From: Acidaminobacter sp964416305
GTDB lineage: Bacteria; Bacillota; Clostridia; Peptostreptococcales; Acidaminobacteraceae
Assembly (NCBI GenBank): GCA_964416305.1
Contig: CAYQDM010000019.1
Location: 1 to 60,955, forward strand
DNA: 60,955 bases
Direction: 5' to 3'
Part shown: positions 41,529 through 49,697 of the stretch, one piece after another
Numbering within the stretch: position 1 is the first letter of the stretch
Layout of the letters: each line of letters begins with the position of its first letter
Program-made: the position numbers and the translations under genes
The notes under the pieces: model-generated
Seen by the model: only the letters and a program-made list of their open reading frames with translations
Databases searched by the model: none
Told to the model about the DNA's origin: nothing

Positions 41529-42516
41529 TTTGACTCCAGTAGAGATCCTCCAGATTTTGTGGATGTTTAATTTGACCGGTTCGAAGCATGAAATCATAAA
41601 AAACATCAAGTCCCCGCACCTCACTGTCAAAGCGCAGCTGCTCATTTGAAAGATAGAGATCAATCTCCTCCGCAGAATACTCATAAGCTGCGCTTAGAAT
41701 CTCAGCCGCTTCCTCAGGATGTTCATTCATAAAGGTCACTGCGCTCAGGAGGGCGGACTCAAAGGCATTATACAGCCGTGTGTTGTCATGGACACGCTGA
41801 GGGCAGATCCCAACTATAAAGGTAAAACGGCCACCCATGATGGTCTCAGCATCCACAAGCGGTCGGAAGCCTTCCTGTGCAAGCTCCTGGTCAAGATAAG
41901 GCGGAGAAGTGAAGTGAAGCTGGGTCTTCGGACCGCTCAGCATGGCGGTCATAGCGTCCGGGTGAGACATGGCGATGAGCTGATTGTCAAAGGCTTTTGG
42001 GTCATTCAGGTCGTTCTCTGCAGCCATAGAGAGCAGAATGTGCTGTACGCTGCCGGGCTGGGGCAGCAATATTCTGTGTTCGGAGGTCAGCTGGTTCAGT
42101 GCGGTCAGCTCAGGATCCTTGGTCACCAGGGCCATCGGGCTTTCCGAGACACCGGTGATAATGCGCCAGTCCATGCCGTTGTCCTTGCCTATTAAAAAAG
42201 GCGGGATGGCGACAAAACCAATATCAAGGTCACCTGAGACCATGGCCTCCCGGATGGCGGCAGTGTTGCCGAGGGTCTTGAACTCTACGGCCGTCGTTTC
42301 GAGTCCGGCTTTCGCAAGCTCTTCGGTAAGGATATCCGTCGCTTTCAGGATTTCAATGGGGGCATAAGCCAGCCCGAATTGGTCCGCTATGACGAGCTTT
42401 GGGGCCGCACTGGGTTGGGTGCCAACACGACCATCGGCACATCCAGAAAAGAGCAGGGGGAGGAGGACGGCCAAAAAGGTGAGGCGAAGAAAACTTTTTG
42501 GGAAATGTCGGTTCAT
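41518..42516 (-). CDS. ABC importer substrate-binding lipoprotein (NMT1/SsuA-like)
   Basis: A 332 aa lipoprotein: a basic start, a hydrophobic core and a lipobox with Cys at about residue 26 (LLFSGCADG). The mature part has the NMT1/SsuA layout: APIEILKATDILTEELAKAG, FKTLGNTAAIREAMVSGDLDIGFVAIPPFLIG, and later TMGGRFTFIVGICPQRV-like ligand loops. The family binds sulfonates, nitrate, riboflavin or pyrimidine precursors. Neither metabolic genes nor a riboswitch points to a ligand here. It leads the three-gene importer operon on the minus strand. Confidence 0.87.
   Translation of the reverse strand: MNRHFPKSFLRLTFLAVLLPLLFSGCADGRVGTQPSAAPKLVIADQFGLAYAPIEILKATDILTEELAKAGLETTAVEFKTLGNTAAIREAMVSGDLDIGFVAIPPFLIGKDNGMDWRIITGVSESPMALVTKDPELTALNQLTSEHRILLPQPGSVQHILLSMAAENDLNDPKAFDNQLIAMSHPDAMTAMLSGPKTQLHFTSPPYLDQELAQEGFRPLVDAETIMGGRFTFIVGICPQRVHDNTRLYNAFESALLSAVTFMNEHPEEAAEILSAAYEYSAEEIDLYLSNEQLRFDSEVRGLDVFYDFMLRTGQIKHPQNLEDLYWSQNEN
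42429..42439 (-). repeat. TGCCGATGGTC 11-mer, exact copy 10
   Basis: Inside the binding-protein gene at the lipobox, read as GCC GAT GGT (Ala-Asp-Gly, residues just after the Cys). Confidence 0.95.
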
Positions 42517-42534
42517 AGCGTCATGGTCCTTTCT

Positions 42535-43545
42535 TTACTTAAGCGTGATGGATTTCTCCAGTTTTTTCGCATGCCAAAGAATTGTCTCCCGGAGCCCTTG
42601 TTCAAAGTCATGCTCCGGAGACCATCCGAGCGCTCTTTTGATTTTGGAGGTGTCCACGGCATACCGCCGGTCGTGGCCTGGACGGTCTGCGACGTATTGG
42701 ATCAGGGATTCGGATTTCTCCAGGATTTCGAGGATCAGTTTTACAATCTCCAAATTGGTTTTTTCATAACCGCCACCTACGTTGTAAATTTCCCCTGGTC
42801 GGCCGTTTCTAAGGATAGAATCGAGGGCCCTGCAGTGATCTGAGACGTGGATCCAGTCACGAACATGGAGGCCGTCACCATACAGGGGAAGGGGCTTGAG
42901 GCCCAGGGCATTTTCAATCATCAGCGGGATCAGTTTTTCCGGGTATTGCCCGGATCCATAATTGTTGCTGCATCTGGAAATATTGACAGGTAAGCCGTAG
43001 GTTTCAGCATAGGCCTGCACTATGAGATCCGCACCGGCCTTAGAGGCGGAATAGGGACTGCTGGGCCGCAGAGGAGAAGTCTCGGTGAATTTATCCGGAG
43101 TCGGAATACTGCCGTAGACCTCATCTGTGGAGATCTGAAGAAATTTAGCGCCAGATTTAAAGTGTCTGCAGTTTGGGTCGGAGGTCTTGATTTTCCAATG
43201 ATTTTTTGCGGTGTCCAGCAGGACCTGGGTGCCTATGACATTGGTCGTCATGAAGACGTCCGGTTCCAGGACGCTCCGGTCCACATGGGACTCCGCGGCA
43301 AAGTTGACCACTTGGTCAATATCATGAGCTGCGAAGATTCGTGCCATGGCTTCGCGGTTTCGGATGTCTTCTTTTATAAAGGTATAGCGCGATTCCCCGG
43401 AAACTTGAGTGAGATTATCCTGGGATCCGGCGTAGGTCAGAAGATCGACGTTGACGATCCTGATTTTGGGGTATTTCTTTAACATCATGGCAATAAAGTG
43501 ACTGCCAATAAATCCGGCACCGCCGGTCACCAATAGCGTCGTCAT
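42535..43545 (-). CDS. rfbB: dTDP-glucose 4,6-dehydratase
   Basis: Extended short-chain dehydrogenase of 336 aa that turns dTDP-glucose into dTDP-4-keto-6-deoxyglucose for surface sugars. It has the NAD-binding GGAGFIGSHF at residues 7-16, the catalytic TDEVYGS with the Asp-Glu pair, and the YSASKAGAD Tyr-Lys motif. RCSNNYGSGQYPEKLIP and VGGGYEKTNLE complete the RmlB pattern. The partners rmlA, rmlC and rmlD are not beside it, so it is an orphan here. GAGC-type ribosome site close to the start. Confidence 0.95.
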   Translation of the reverse strand: MTTLLVTGGAGFIGSHFIAMMLKKYPKIRIVNVDLLTYAGSQDNLTQVSGESRYTFIKEDIRNREAMARIFAAHDIDQVVNFAAESHVDRSVLEPDVFMTTNVIGTQVLLDTAKNHWKIKTSDPNCRHFKSGAKFLQISTDEVYGSIPTPDKFTETSPLRPSSPYSASKAGADLIVQAYAETYGLPVNISRCSNNYGSGQYPEKLIPLMIENALGLKPLPLYGDGLHVRDWIHVSDHCRALDSILRNGRPGEIYNVGGGYEKTNLEIVKLILEILEKSESLIQYVADRPGHDRRYAVDTSKIKRALGWSPEHDFEQGLRETILWHAKKLEKSITLK

Positions 43546-43686
43546 AATGAGGATGCTCCTGTCGAAAAATTGAATTTGACTGAGTGTTTGAGTCGGATCA
43601 AAGAGATTAACACCAACAACATACCCATATAGTATACAGTATTTTATTAAAGGACAGATAGGTGAAAGCAGAAACCTGCATTAAAA

Positions 43687-43740
43687 ATGCCAGGGGCTGG
43701 ACGCCAGGGGCTGGACGCCAGGGGCGGGATGCCGATGGTC
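43687..43740 (+). repeat. Short GC-rich tandem repeat ending in an exact 11-mer
   Basis: GCCAGGGGCTGGAC occurs twice in tandem (43689-43702, 43703-43716), then GCCAGGGGCGGGA, and TGCCGATGGTC (exact copy 11, 43730-43740) follows directly. The segment lies in the 215-base spacer upstream of the secreted unknown protein. Confidence 0.85.
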
Positions 43741-43761
43741 GCGAGAGCAGGAGGTGAGATC

Positions 43762-44559
43762 ATGAAAAAGCATCATATATGGCGTCGGTTATTTTTGTTT
43801 TCAATGAGCGTCATAGCCCTCCTGGTTGTTATGGCATTGATGATTCCGGGCACCAGGGCGAGGTTGGTCATGGCCGCCTCCTCCTGGCAGCAATACCGTC
43901 AAAGTCCCTTAAAGGAACATGGAATCCAAGTTGATCTGCCGGTGGGGGAAGGTTGGTTTGAAGACATGCTCTTCTATCAGGATTCGAGTGGGCTTAAAAC
44001 TCAGGAGGGGAGACCTTTAGAGTTGTCCATTTACTACACTTTTGGGGATTTTGAAAATGGACGGTCCACAGTTTACATACCGGGTAGCGGCTATTATTCC
44101 TCTTTTTATGGGGCTTATCTAATCCTGGGATCGACCTTGCCAATGTCTGATGCCTACTGGGTGGAAAGGGTTTCGGCTCATGATTATGAAGCCTTGATTT
44201 TAAAGGCATTGGGACACCCGAGCCCCTACGGGACTTTTAAAGTAAATGCATCTGAGATCCGGGAGGAAAGCGAGCTTTTGGGGTATCCGGATTGGACGCG
44301 CTATGATGGCCTTATTGAAGCGCCGGGTGTTGCGCATCAGAGAGGGAAATTTTTACGCCATTACTTGCAGTTTGGATCGCCCCCTGACTTGGGCAGTGAA
44401 GCCGCTTTCGGTTCTACGACTTTAAATGGGCGGATCTATGTTAAGTCCTTTGAGGCAGAAGAGCTCTTGGTTATGGTGTATTTAATCTGCGAATCCAGCG
44501 ATGTTTTGGAGCGCACAGATGCGCGGATTCGAGAAAGCGGCCGTCTCGTGATTAATTAG
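43762..44559 (+). CDS. Unknown protein with an N-terminal membrane anchor
   Basis: A 265 aa protein of no recognised family. It starts MKKHHIWRRLFLFSMSV, then a hydrophobic helix (about 10-32) and an extracellular part with many Tyr, Gly and acidic residues (GEGWFEDMLFYQDSSG, YIPGSGYYSSFYG, RVSAHDYEALILKALG). The C-terminal part has YVKSFEAEELLVMVYLICESSDV. It may be membrane-anchored outside the cell or secreted. The ATG at 43762 follows AGGAGGTGA. An earlier in-frame ATG at 43687 lies inside the tandem repeat and is not favoured. It seems monocistronic. Confidence 0.7.
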   Translation: MKKHHIWRRLFLFSMSVIALLVVMALMIPGTRARLVMAASSWQQYRQSPLKEHGIQVDLPVGEGWFEDMLFYQDSSGLKTQEGRPLELSIYYTFGDFENGRSTVYIPGSGYYSSFYGAYLILGSTLPMSDAYWVERVSAHDYEALILKALGHPSPYGTFKVNASEIREESELLGYPDWTRYDGLIEAPGVAHQRGKFLRHYLQFGSPPDLGSEAAFGSTTLNGRIYVKSFEAEELLVMVYLICESSDVLERTDARIRESGRLVIN

Positions 44560-44663
44560 TAATGATTTGGAATCTTTTTTAGAAGTGTGACATAGGGCAC
44601 ACAATACAAGTCCTCCTTTCTTATATAATGGCATAAGATGAGGCATATTAAGGAGGACTAACC

Positions 44664-45302
44664 TTGAAAGCAGTAAGAATGGTCATTCAGTACACAGCAC
44701 TGGCAGCATTCGCCTTTTTGGTCAGTCAGGGAAAAATGACTCTATGGTTGGGTGTGTTTGCAGTTGGACTATTGTTGTCTTTTATCTTTGGACGCGGCTA
44801 CTGCGGCTACGTGTGCCCCATGAATGCCGTTATGAGACCCGCAGAGTGGTTGTCAAAGAAGTTTAAACTGCAGCGGCCGGATACGCCAAAATGGCTGATG
44901 ACCAGCGTTTTCCCCTGGGCGTTTATTTTATTGACTTTGGCAATGATGCTGGGCGGAAAGCGGATTTTACAGGTTCAACTCCCAGTGCTGGCAATTTTGC
45001 TGGGGATCGCATTTGTGGTGACACTTTTCTATAAGCCGGCAGTGTTTCATAACCGTATTTGCCCTTTCGGGGCACTGCTCAGTGTTTCAGGCCGCTTTGC
45101 CTTCAACAGTGAGGGCGTTGATGAGAGCGCCTGCGTGGGATGCAGACTGTGTGAAAAGTCCTGTGCGGCACAGGCCATCAGCGTTGAGCCGTTGTCGAAA
45201 AAGGCGGTTATCACTGCATCCCTGTGTCACCAGTGCAGAGCCTGTGAAGAGGTTTGCCCGACAGATGCCATACGATATGGCAAAACCATAAAGGTTAAGT
45301 AA
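44664..45302 (+). CDS. Membrane 4Fe-4S polyferredoxin (NapH/YccM-like, short)
   Basis: A 212 aa membrane iron-sulfur protein. About four hydrophobic helices (10-28, 30-46, 78-98, 104-122) carry an Fe-S-type motif GRGYCGYVCPMNAVMRP between helices 2 and 3 and FHNRICPFGALLS after helix 4. Two ferredoxin clusters follow at the C-terminus (CVGCRLCEKSC and CHQCRACEEVCPTD). It resembles a cut-down NapH/NosR-type electron carrier. The usual partners are absent, so donor and acceptor are unknown. TTG start with AGGAGGA upstream. Confidence 0.88.
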   Translation: MKAVRMVIQYTALAAFAFLVSQGKMTLWLGVFAVGLLLSFIFGRGYCGYVCPMNAVMRPAEWLSKKFKLQRPDTPKWLMTSVFPWAFILLTLAMMLGGKRILQVQLPVLAILLGIAFVVTLFYKPAVFHNRICPFGALLSVSGRFAFNSEGVDESACVGCRLCEKSCAAQAISVEPLSKKAVITASLCHQCRACEEVCPTDAIRYGKTIKVK

Positions 45303-45326
45303 AATAATGGACAGGAGAGGATCGAC

Positions 45327-45641
45327 GTGGTAGAAAAAATATTCAAATTAACGCTATCGGATGAGAAAATGGTAGAGAGGGTGGTTATGGATGAAAACCT
45401 GCATTACATCCATATGGTGTTCGGAAATGGCGAGGGACTTCCGGAGCACTTTGCGAACTCGGTGGTGTATATGACCGTCCTGAGAGGCACGCTGACGATT
45501 CAGCTGAACGATCAGGAGCCCCATACTTATGATGCGGGAACACTGCTCAAAATTCCATTTGAAGCCAAAATGAATGTTGGCAATAAGCATGACGCAGTGC
45601 TGGAGCTGATTGTGGTGAAGGCGCCGGCGCCGAAGCAGTGA
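45327..45641 (+). CDS. Small cupin-domain protein
   Basis: A 104 aa single beta-barrel. The cupin pattern includes GLPEHFANSVVYMTVLRGTLTIQLND (motif 1 with His and Glu-like positions partly lost) and GTLLKIPFEAKMNVGN (motif 2). Only some of the metal ligands of a classical cupin are present, so it may bind ligand without catalysis. GTG start with GGAGAGGATC before it. It follows the polyferredoxin by 24 bases and is probably co-transcribed, which hints at a redox or sensing role. Confidence 0.75.
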   Translation: MVEKIFKLTLSDEKMVERVVMDENLHYIHMVFGNGEGLPEHFANSVVYMTVLRGTLTIQLNDQEPHTYDAGTLLKIPFEAKMNVGNKHDAVLELIVVKAPAPKQ

Positions 45642-45678
45642 GAACAATGAACTTGTAGAATCAAATGATGTAAAAGGG

Positions 45679-45725
45679 AAAACGGTGCAGCGTAAGTCGG
45701 ACGAAGACTTATGCTGCACCGTTTT
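45679..45725. terminator. Bidirectional terminator between cupin and LysR genes
   Basis: AAAACGGTGCAGC (45679-45691) pairs with GCTGCACCGTTTT (45713-45725), with T runs on both strands. Confidence 0.9.
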
Positions 45726-45781
45726 ATGTTTTTGTCTATAAAGATCAAGAGATATGAACTTTCGGAATGTGTTATGTAAAC

Positions 45782-46726
45782 CTACTCAAAAAAGTCCAAA
45801 TATAACCGCATTATATTTTTTCTCTGTTCCTCTGAATTCTTCGAATCCCGAAATTTCTCACCGTAATATTTGAGGACGTAATCCGTGAATACGCGAATTG
45901 CGGGCTGAGTATTGGCTTGGGAACGCATAAAAAGATTGGTTTGCCGGCTGAAGGGTTCACCGCTTAGCCATTTGACTGGCTGCACAAAACCATTGAAGTC
46001 CTGAAGTCCCAAACTCGGGACGATTGAGTAGCCAATGCCTGCTTTTAGCATTTCAAGACAGGTATCCGTATTGCTCGTCTCAATGATCACCTTAGGTTCA
46101 ACACTGAAGCGTTCATTCCACCATTGATTAATCTGGTGGTACAATACGGGATCTGTCTTGAATTTTATCCTTGGCATCTCAGGAAGATCTTCAATCTTAA
46201 AATCCGTCATTGAAGCCAGACAAATAGGCTCGTTGAATAAAATATGTGACTCTTCGTGCCATTTAAAATCTCCGCGAATAATTCCCACATTGATTTCCTG
46301 GTTGTTCAGCATAGTAAAGATATTCGAACTATGGCTCGATACGACATTGAATTTTACTTTTGGGTAGAGATCAAGAAATCCTTTAATGAGGTGAGGTAAT
46401 TCATAACGGGCAAATACCAAAGAAGTTCCCAGATGAATGGTACCCATAAGTTCCTCAGATTCAATCGCGTGGATTTCTTCTTTCATTCTTTGAATCTGAT
46501 TGAACTGCTTTGTGGCAAACTCGACAAGAAACTCGCCTTGGGGGGTCAATTCAATGCCTGATTTAGATCGCAAAAATAGAGGAACGCCCAATTCTTTCTC
46601 AAGGGCGCGAATACGGTAGGAGAGTGCCGGTTGGGATATGAAAAGTTTTTCCGCTGCCTTTGTCAGGCTGCGTTCCTGGTTTAACGTCATAAGAAAATGC
46701 AGATCATTATCATTCACGACAAGCAC
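45782..46726 (-). CDS. LysR family regulator of the citrate locus
   Basis: A 314 aa LysR-type regulator transcribed away from the citrate lyase genes. The N-terminal winged helix (about 8-65) has FLMTLNQERSLTKAAEKLFISQPALSYRIRALEKELGVPLF. The effector domain (about 95-300) has GTIHLGTSLVFARYELPHLIKGF and GIGYSIVPSLGL. Regulators in this position usually activate the divergent operon in response to its substrate, here probably citrate. GGAGGTG precedes the ATG. The spacer of 131 bases holds a palindrome and a promoter with a weak -35 box. Confidence 0.92.
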   Translation of the reverse strand: MLVVNDNDLHFLMTLNQERSLTKAAEKLFISQPALSYRIRALEKELGVPLFLRSKSGIELTPQGEFLVEFATKQFNQIQRMKEEIHAIESEELMGTIHLGTSLVFARYELPHLIKGFLDLYPKVKFNVVSSHSSNIFTMLNNQEINVGIIRGDFKWHEESHILFNEPICLASMTDFKIEDLPEMPRIKFKTDPVLYHQINQWWNERFSVEPKVIIETSNTDTCLEMLKAGIGYSIVPSLGLQDFNGFVQPVKWLSGEPFSRQTNLFMRSQANTQPAIRVFTDYVLKYYGEKFRDSKNSEEQRKNIMRLYLDFFE

Positions 46727-46741
46727 CTCCCTGTCATTATT

Positions 46742-46807
46742 ATAAAATTCTTTTATGAATGCTAATAAAATATTACTATTAGTCGACTGGCGAGTAAAGG
46801 GATATAA
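46742..46807 (+). promoter_or_regulatory. LysR-type site and citDEF promoter
   Basis: ATAAAATTCTTTTAT (46742-46756) is a perfect palindrome with an inner T-N11-A (46743, 46755), as LysR proteins favour. Downstream, TATAAT (46802-46807) has a poor -35 match TAGTCG at 17-base spacing, fitting an activator-dependent promoter. Confidence 0.6.
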
Positions 46808-46857
46808 TGACCTTAATTAAGAAATCTTAACTTTTATCTTTTGAAAGGGTGGAACGA

Positions 46858-47145
46858 GTGGAGATTAAGAAAGCATCCACAGCGGGCACACTCGAGTCGA
46901 GCGACATCATGATTCTCTTGGATCATGGGGATAATGGCATCGATATCGAACTGAAGAGCTCAGTACTATATCAATTTGGAGATCAGATTCGGGCGGTCAT
47001 CGAGCAAACCTTGCTTGAAGCTGGAGTACATAATGTAAAGGTTGTTGCGACGGATCGCGGCGCACTGGATTGTACGATCAAAGCCAGAGTCTTGACAGCA
47101 CTTCACAGAGCGGTTGAAACAACCGATTATAAGTGGGGTGTCTAG
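46858..47145 (+). CDS. citD: Citrate lyase acyl carrier protein, gamma subunit
   Basis: The 95 aa acyl carrier subunit of citrate lyase, which bears 2'-(5''-triphosphoribosyl)-3'-dephospho-CoA. The attachment Ser lies in AGTLESSDIMI near residue 14. The downstream parts IELKSSVLYQFGDQIRAVIEQTLLEAG and VKVVATDRGALDCTIKARVLTAL are typical. GTG at 46858 is chosen because GAAAGGG lies eight bases before it. The in-frame GTG at 46849 overlaps that site. First gene of the operon. Its stop is one base from citE. Confidence 0.93.
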   Translation: MEIKKASTAGTLESSDIMILLDHGDNGIDIELKSSVLYQFGDQIRAVIEQTLLEAGVHNVKVVATDRGALDCTIKARVLTALHRAVETTDYKWGV

Positions 47146-47146
47146 A

Positions 47147-48034
47147 ATGGCTTTTATCAGAGACAGATTAAGAAGAACCATGATGTTTGTACCAGGCAAC
47201 AATCCGGGATTAATGGCAGATGCGCACATCTACGGTCCCGACGCACTGATGTTTGACCTTGAAGATTCAGTGAAGCTGTCTGAAAAGGATTCTGCGAGAT
47301 TTCTGGTTTATCAGGCTCTCAAGACCATTGATTACGGTGATATTGAAAAAGTCGTACGCGTTAATCCCCTGAACACACCTTATGGGAAAGCGGACATTGA
47401 AGCCATGGTCTTCGCGGGTGCGGACATAATTCGCCTTCCTAAGTCAGAGACCGCTCAAGATGTCATTGAGGTGGACGAGTGGATTACAGAGTGCGAGAAA
47501 AAAGCAGGACTCGAGCAAGGCAGCGTGGGCATGATGGCAGCAATTGAAAGCGGTCTTGGAATTTTAAACGTTCTAAGCATTGCACAAGCTAGCCCTAGAT
47601 TAATCGGAATAGCCATTGGCGCTGAAGATTTTGTTACAGACCTAAAAACCACACGCTCACCTGGGGGTTCAGAACTTTTCACTGCCAGAAGTATGTTGGT
47701 GTTCGCAGCGAGAGCTGCAGGCATAGCAGTTTTGGATACCGTTTTCGCAGATGTCAATGATGATGAAGGCTTCAGAAGAGAAGTAGAAACCATTAAACAA
47801 CTTGGATTTGACGGCAAGTCTGTCATTAATCCTAGACAGATTGCACCTGTTGTAGAAATTTTCACGCCGACAGCAAAAGAAATTGAGCATGCAGAGCGTG
47901 TCGTTGAAGCTATAAAGGAAGCAGAGGAAAAGGGACTTGGCGTTATCAGTCTGAATGGTAAAATGATCGATAAGCCCGTTGTAGACAGAGCACAGCGCGT
48001 GTTAAAAATGGCTATGGCTGCAGGGGTTATCTAA
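47147..48034 (+). CDS. citE: Citrate lyase beta subunit (citryl-ACP lyase)
   Basis: Splits citryl-ACP to oxaloacetate and acetyl-ACP. The 295 aa TIM-barrel protein has RRTMMFVPGNNPGLMADAHIYGPDALMFDLEDSV, the metal-binding Glu region AAIESGLGILN, IAIGAEDFVTDL and the late Asp motif FDGKSVINPRQI. Length is typical. A frame starting 33 bases upstream overlaps citD and has no ribosome site, so the ATG at 47147 is preferred (TAGAATGG). Subunit of a cytoplasmic complex with CitD and CitF. Confidence 0.95.
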   Translation: MAFIRDRLRRTMMFVPGNNPGLMADAHIYGPDALMFDLEDSVKLSEKDSARFLVYQALKTIDYGDIEKVVRVNPLNTPYGKADIEAMVFAGADIIRLPKSETAQDVIEVDEWITECEKKAGLEQGSVGMMAAIESGLGILNVLSIAQASPRLIGIAIGAEDFVTDLKTTRSPGGSELFTARSMLVFAARAAGIAVLDTVFADVNDDEGFRREVETIKQLGFDGKSVINPRQIAPVVEIFTPTAKEIEHAERVVEAIKEAEEKGLGVISLNGKMIDKPVVDRAQRVLKMAMAAGVI

Positions 48035-48055
48035 CGCTGAGGAGGAGGACTACAC

Positions 48056-49606
48056 TTGAACAAAAATATCCTGGGCGTTGATGTGCCTGAGTCGATCTCC
48101 GGCCTCGGCAAACTGAAAGCTTTTGATGGAAAGCGCTTTAGTGGAACAGCACACCAAATGCCTAATATAAAAAATCCAGATCAACGCATGAGTAAAATCG
48201 TTGATAATCTTGAGTCGGCTATTCGTCTATCAGGCTTGAAAGACGGCATGACGATTTCATTTCATCACCATTTCAGAAATGGGGATTATATTGTGAACCT
48301 GGTTCTGGATGCCGTTGCTAAGTTAGGAATCAAAAATTTGACTGTAGCTTCCAGTTCCTTAACAGACATTCACAGACCTATGATTGACCACATTAAAAAT
48401 GGTGTGGTGTATCGCATAGAAACCAGTGGTTTGAGGGGTGAACTTGCCAATCAAATTTCCCACGGCCTTATGGAGGTTCCGATTGTTTTCAGGTCACATG
48501 GCGGCAGAGCCTACTCTATCGCTTCAGGTGAGCTCAAAATAGACGTCGCTTTCCTGGGGGTCCCATCCACAGATCTTTTTGGAAATGCCAACGGCTTCAG
48601 CCGGGAAGGCGACAATAGCTCAGCTTGTGGGTCTCTGGGTTATGCTATGGTGGACGCGAAATATGCAGATAAAGTCGTTCTGCTATCAAACAATATTGTG
48701 CCATACCCTAATACACCTTGCGCAATCCCACAGACAGATGTTGACTACATAGTTGAGATCGACGCCATTGGAGATCCAAAGGGCATCATGTCAGGCGCTA
48801 CGCGTTACAGCACAAATCCTAAGGAGCTCATGATCGCAAAAGCAGCAGCGGATGTTATGGAAGCTTCCGGATATTTTGAAGACGGATTTTCATTCCAAAC
48901 CGGTACAGGCGGTTCTTCTCTGGCTGTTACACGGTTTCTGAAAGAAAAAATGATTCGAAAAGGAATCAAGGCCAATTTCGCATTAGGCGGCATTACAAGC
49001 CAAATCGTCAAGCTTCATGAGGAAGGCTTCATCAGAAAGCTGCTTGACGTCCAGAGTTTTGATCAGGATGCAGTAGACAGCACATTGAAAAATGAATTTC
49101 ATCATATAGTGGATGCTCACTTCTATGCAGGTCCCGGCGTAGAAGGTGCAGCAGTAGATCAACTGGATATGGTCGTGCTCAGCGCACTCGAAATTGACGT
49201 CAACTTCAATGTTAACGTTCTGACTGGTTCAGACGGCGTTATACGAGGCGCGGTTGGCGGCCATCCGGACACATCAGCGGGCGCCAAACTTGCCATCATA
49301 GTGGCACCTCTGGTCAGAGGCAGAATTCCAAGTATTCTCGATCGCGTCAACACGATTTGCACACCGGGAATGACGGTAGATGTTCTCGTCACTGAACAAG
49401 GCATAGCGGTCAATCCGGCAAGACAGGATTTGATCGAACGTTTGAATGCTGCTGGGATAAAGACCGAGACCATTGAAGCTTTAAAAGCGAAGGCGGAGAA
49501 AATCGTAGGTCACCCAAATCCAATTGAGTATGACGACAAAATTGTTGGGATTGTCACTTTTAGAGATGGAAGCGTGATCGACGTCATTCGTCAAGTTTCC
49601 AGGTAA
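48056..49606 (+). CDS. citF: Citrate lyase alpha subunit (citrate CoA-transferase)
   Basis: Exchanges acetate for citrate on the acyl carrier. The 516 aa protein has a DGMTISFHHHFRNGDYIVNLVLDAVA region near residue 65-95, FGNANGFSREGDNSSACGSLGYA, FQTGTGGSSLAVTRFLKE and SQIVKLHEEG, as in CitF. The start is TTG at 48056, fixed by GAGGAGGAGGAC. It follows citE by 21 bases. With citD and citE it completes the lyase. The prosthetic-group enzymes are encoded further along (citC, citXG). Confidence 0.95.
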   Translation: MNKNILGVDVPESISGLGKLKAFDGKRFSGTAHQMPNIKNPDQRMSKIVDNLESAIRLSGLKDGMTISFHHHFRNGDYIVNLVLDAVAKLGIKNLTVASSSLTDIHRPMIDHIKNGVVYRIETSGLRGELANQISHGLMEVPIVFRSHGGRAYSIASGELKIDVAFLGVPSTDLFGNANGFSREGDNSSACGSLGYAMVDAKYADKVVLLSNNIVPYPNTPCAIPQTDVDYIVEIDAIGDPKGIMSGATRYSTNPKELMIAKAAADVMEASGYFEDGFSFQTGTGGSSLAVTRFLKEKMIRKGIKANFALGGITSQIVKLHEEGFIRKLLDVQSFDQDAVDSTLKNEFHHIVDAHFYAGPGVEGAAVDQLDMVVLSALEIDVNFNVNVLTGSDGVIRGAVGGHPDTSAGAKLAIIVAPLVRGRIPSILDRVNTICTPGMTVDVLVTEQGIAVNPARQDLIERLNAAGIKTETIEALKAKAEKIVGHPNPIEYDDKIVGIVTFRDGSVIDVIRQVSR

Positions 49607-49697
49607 ACGAAATTTCTTATCAAGGTATTGGCCGATTTGTCCCGTAATTGTTCGGAGACATACGGTTAAATATAATCATTAAAAGGGGGAAATACAA

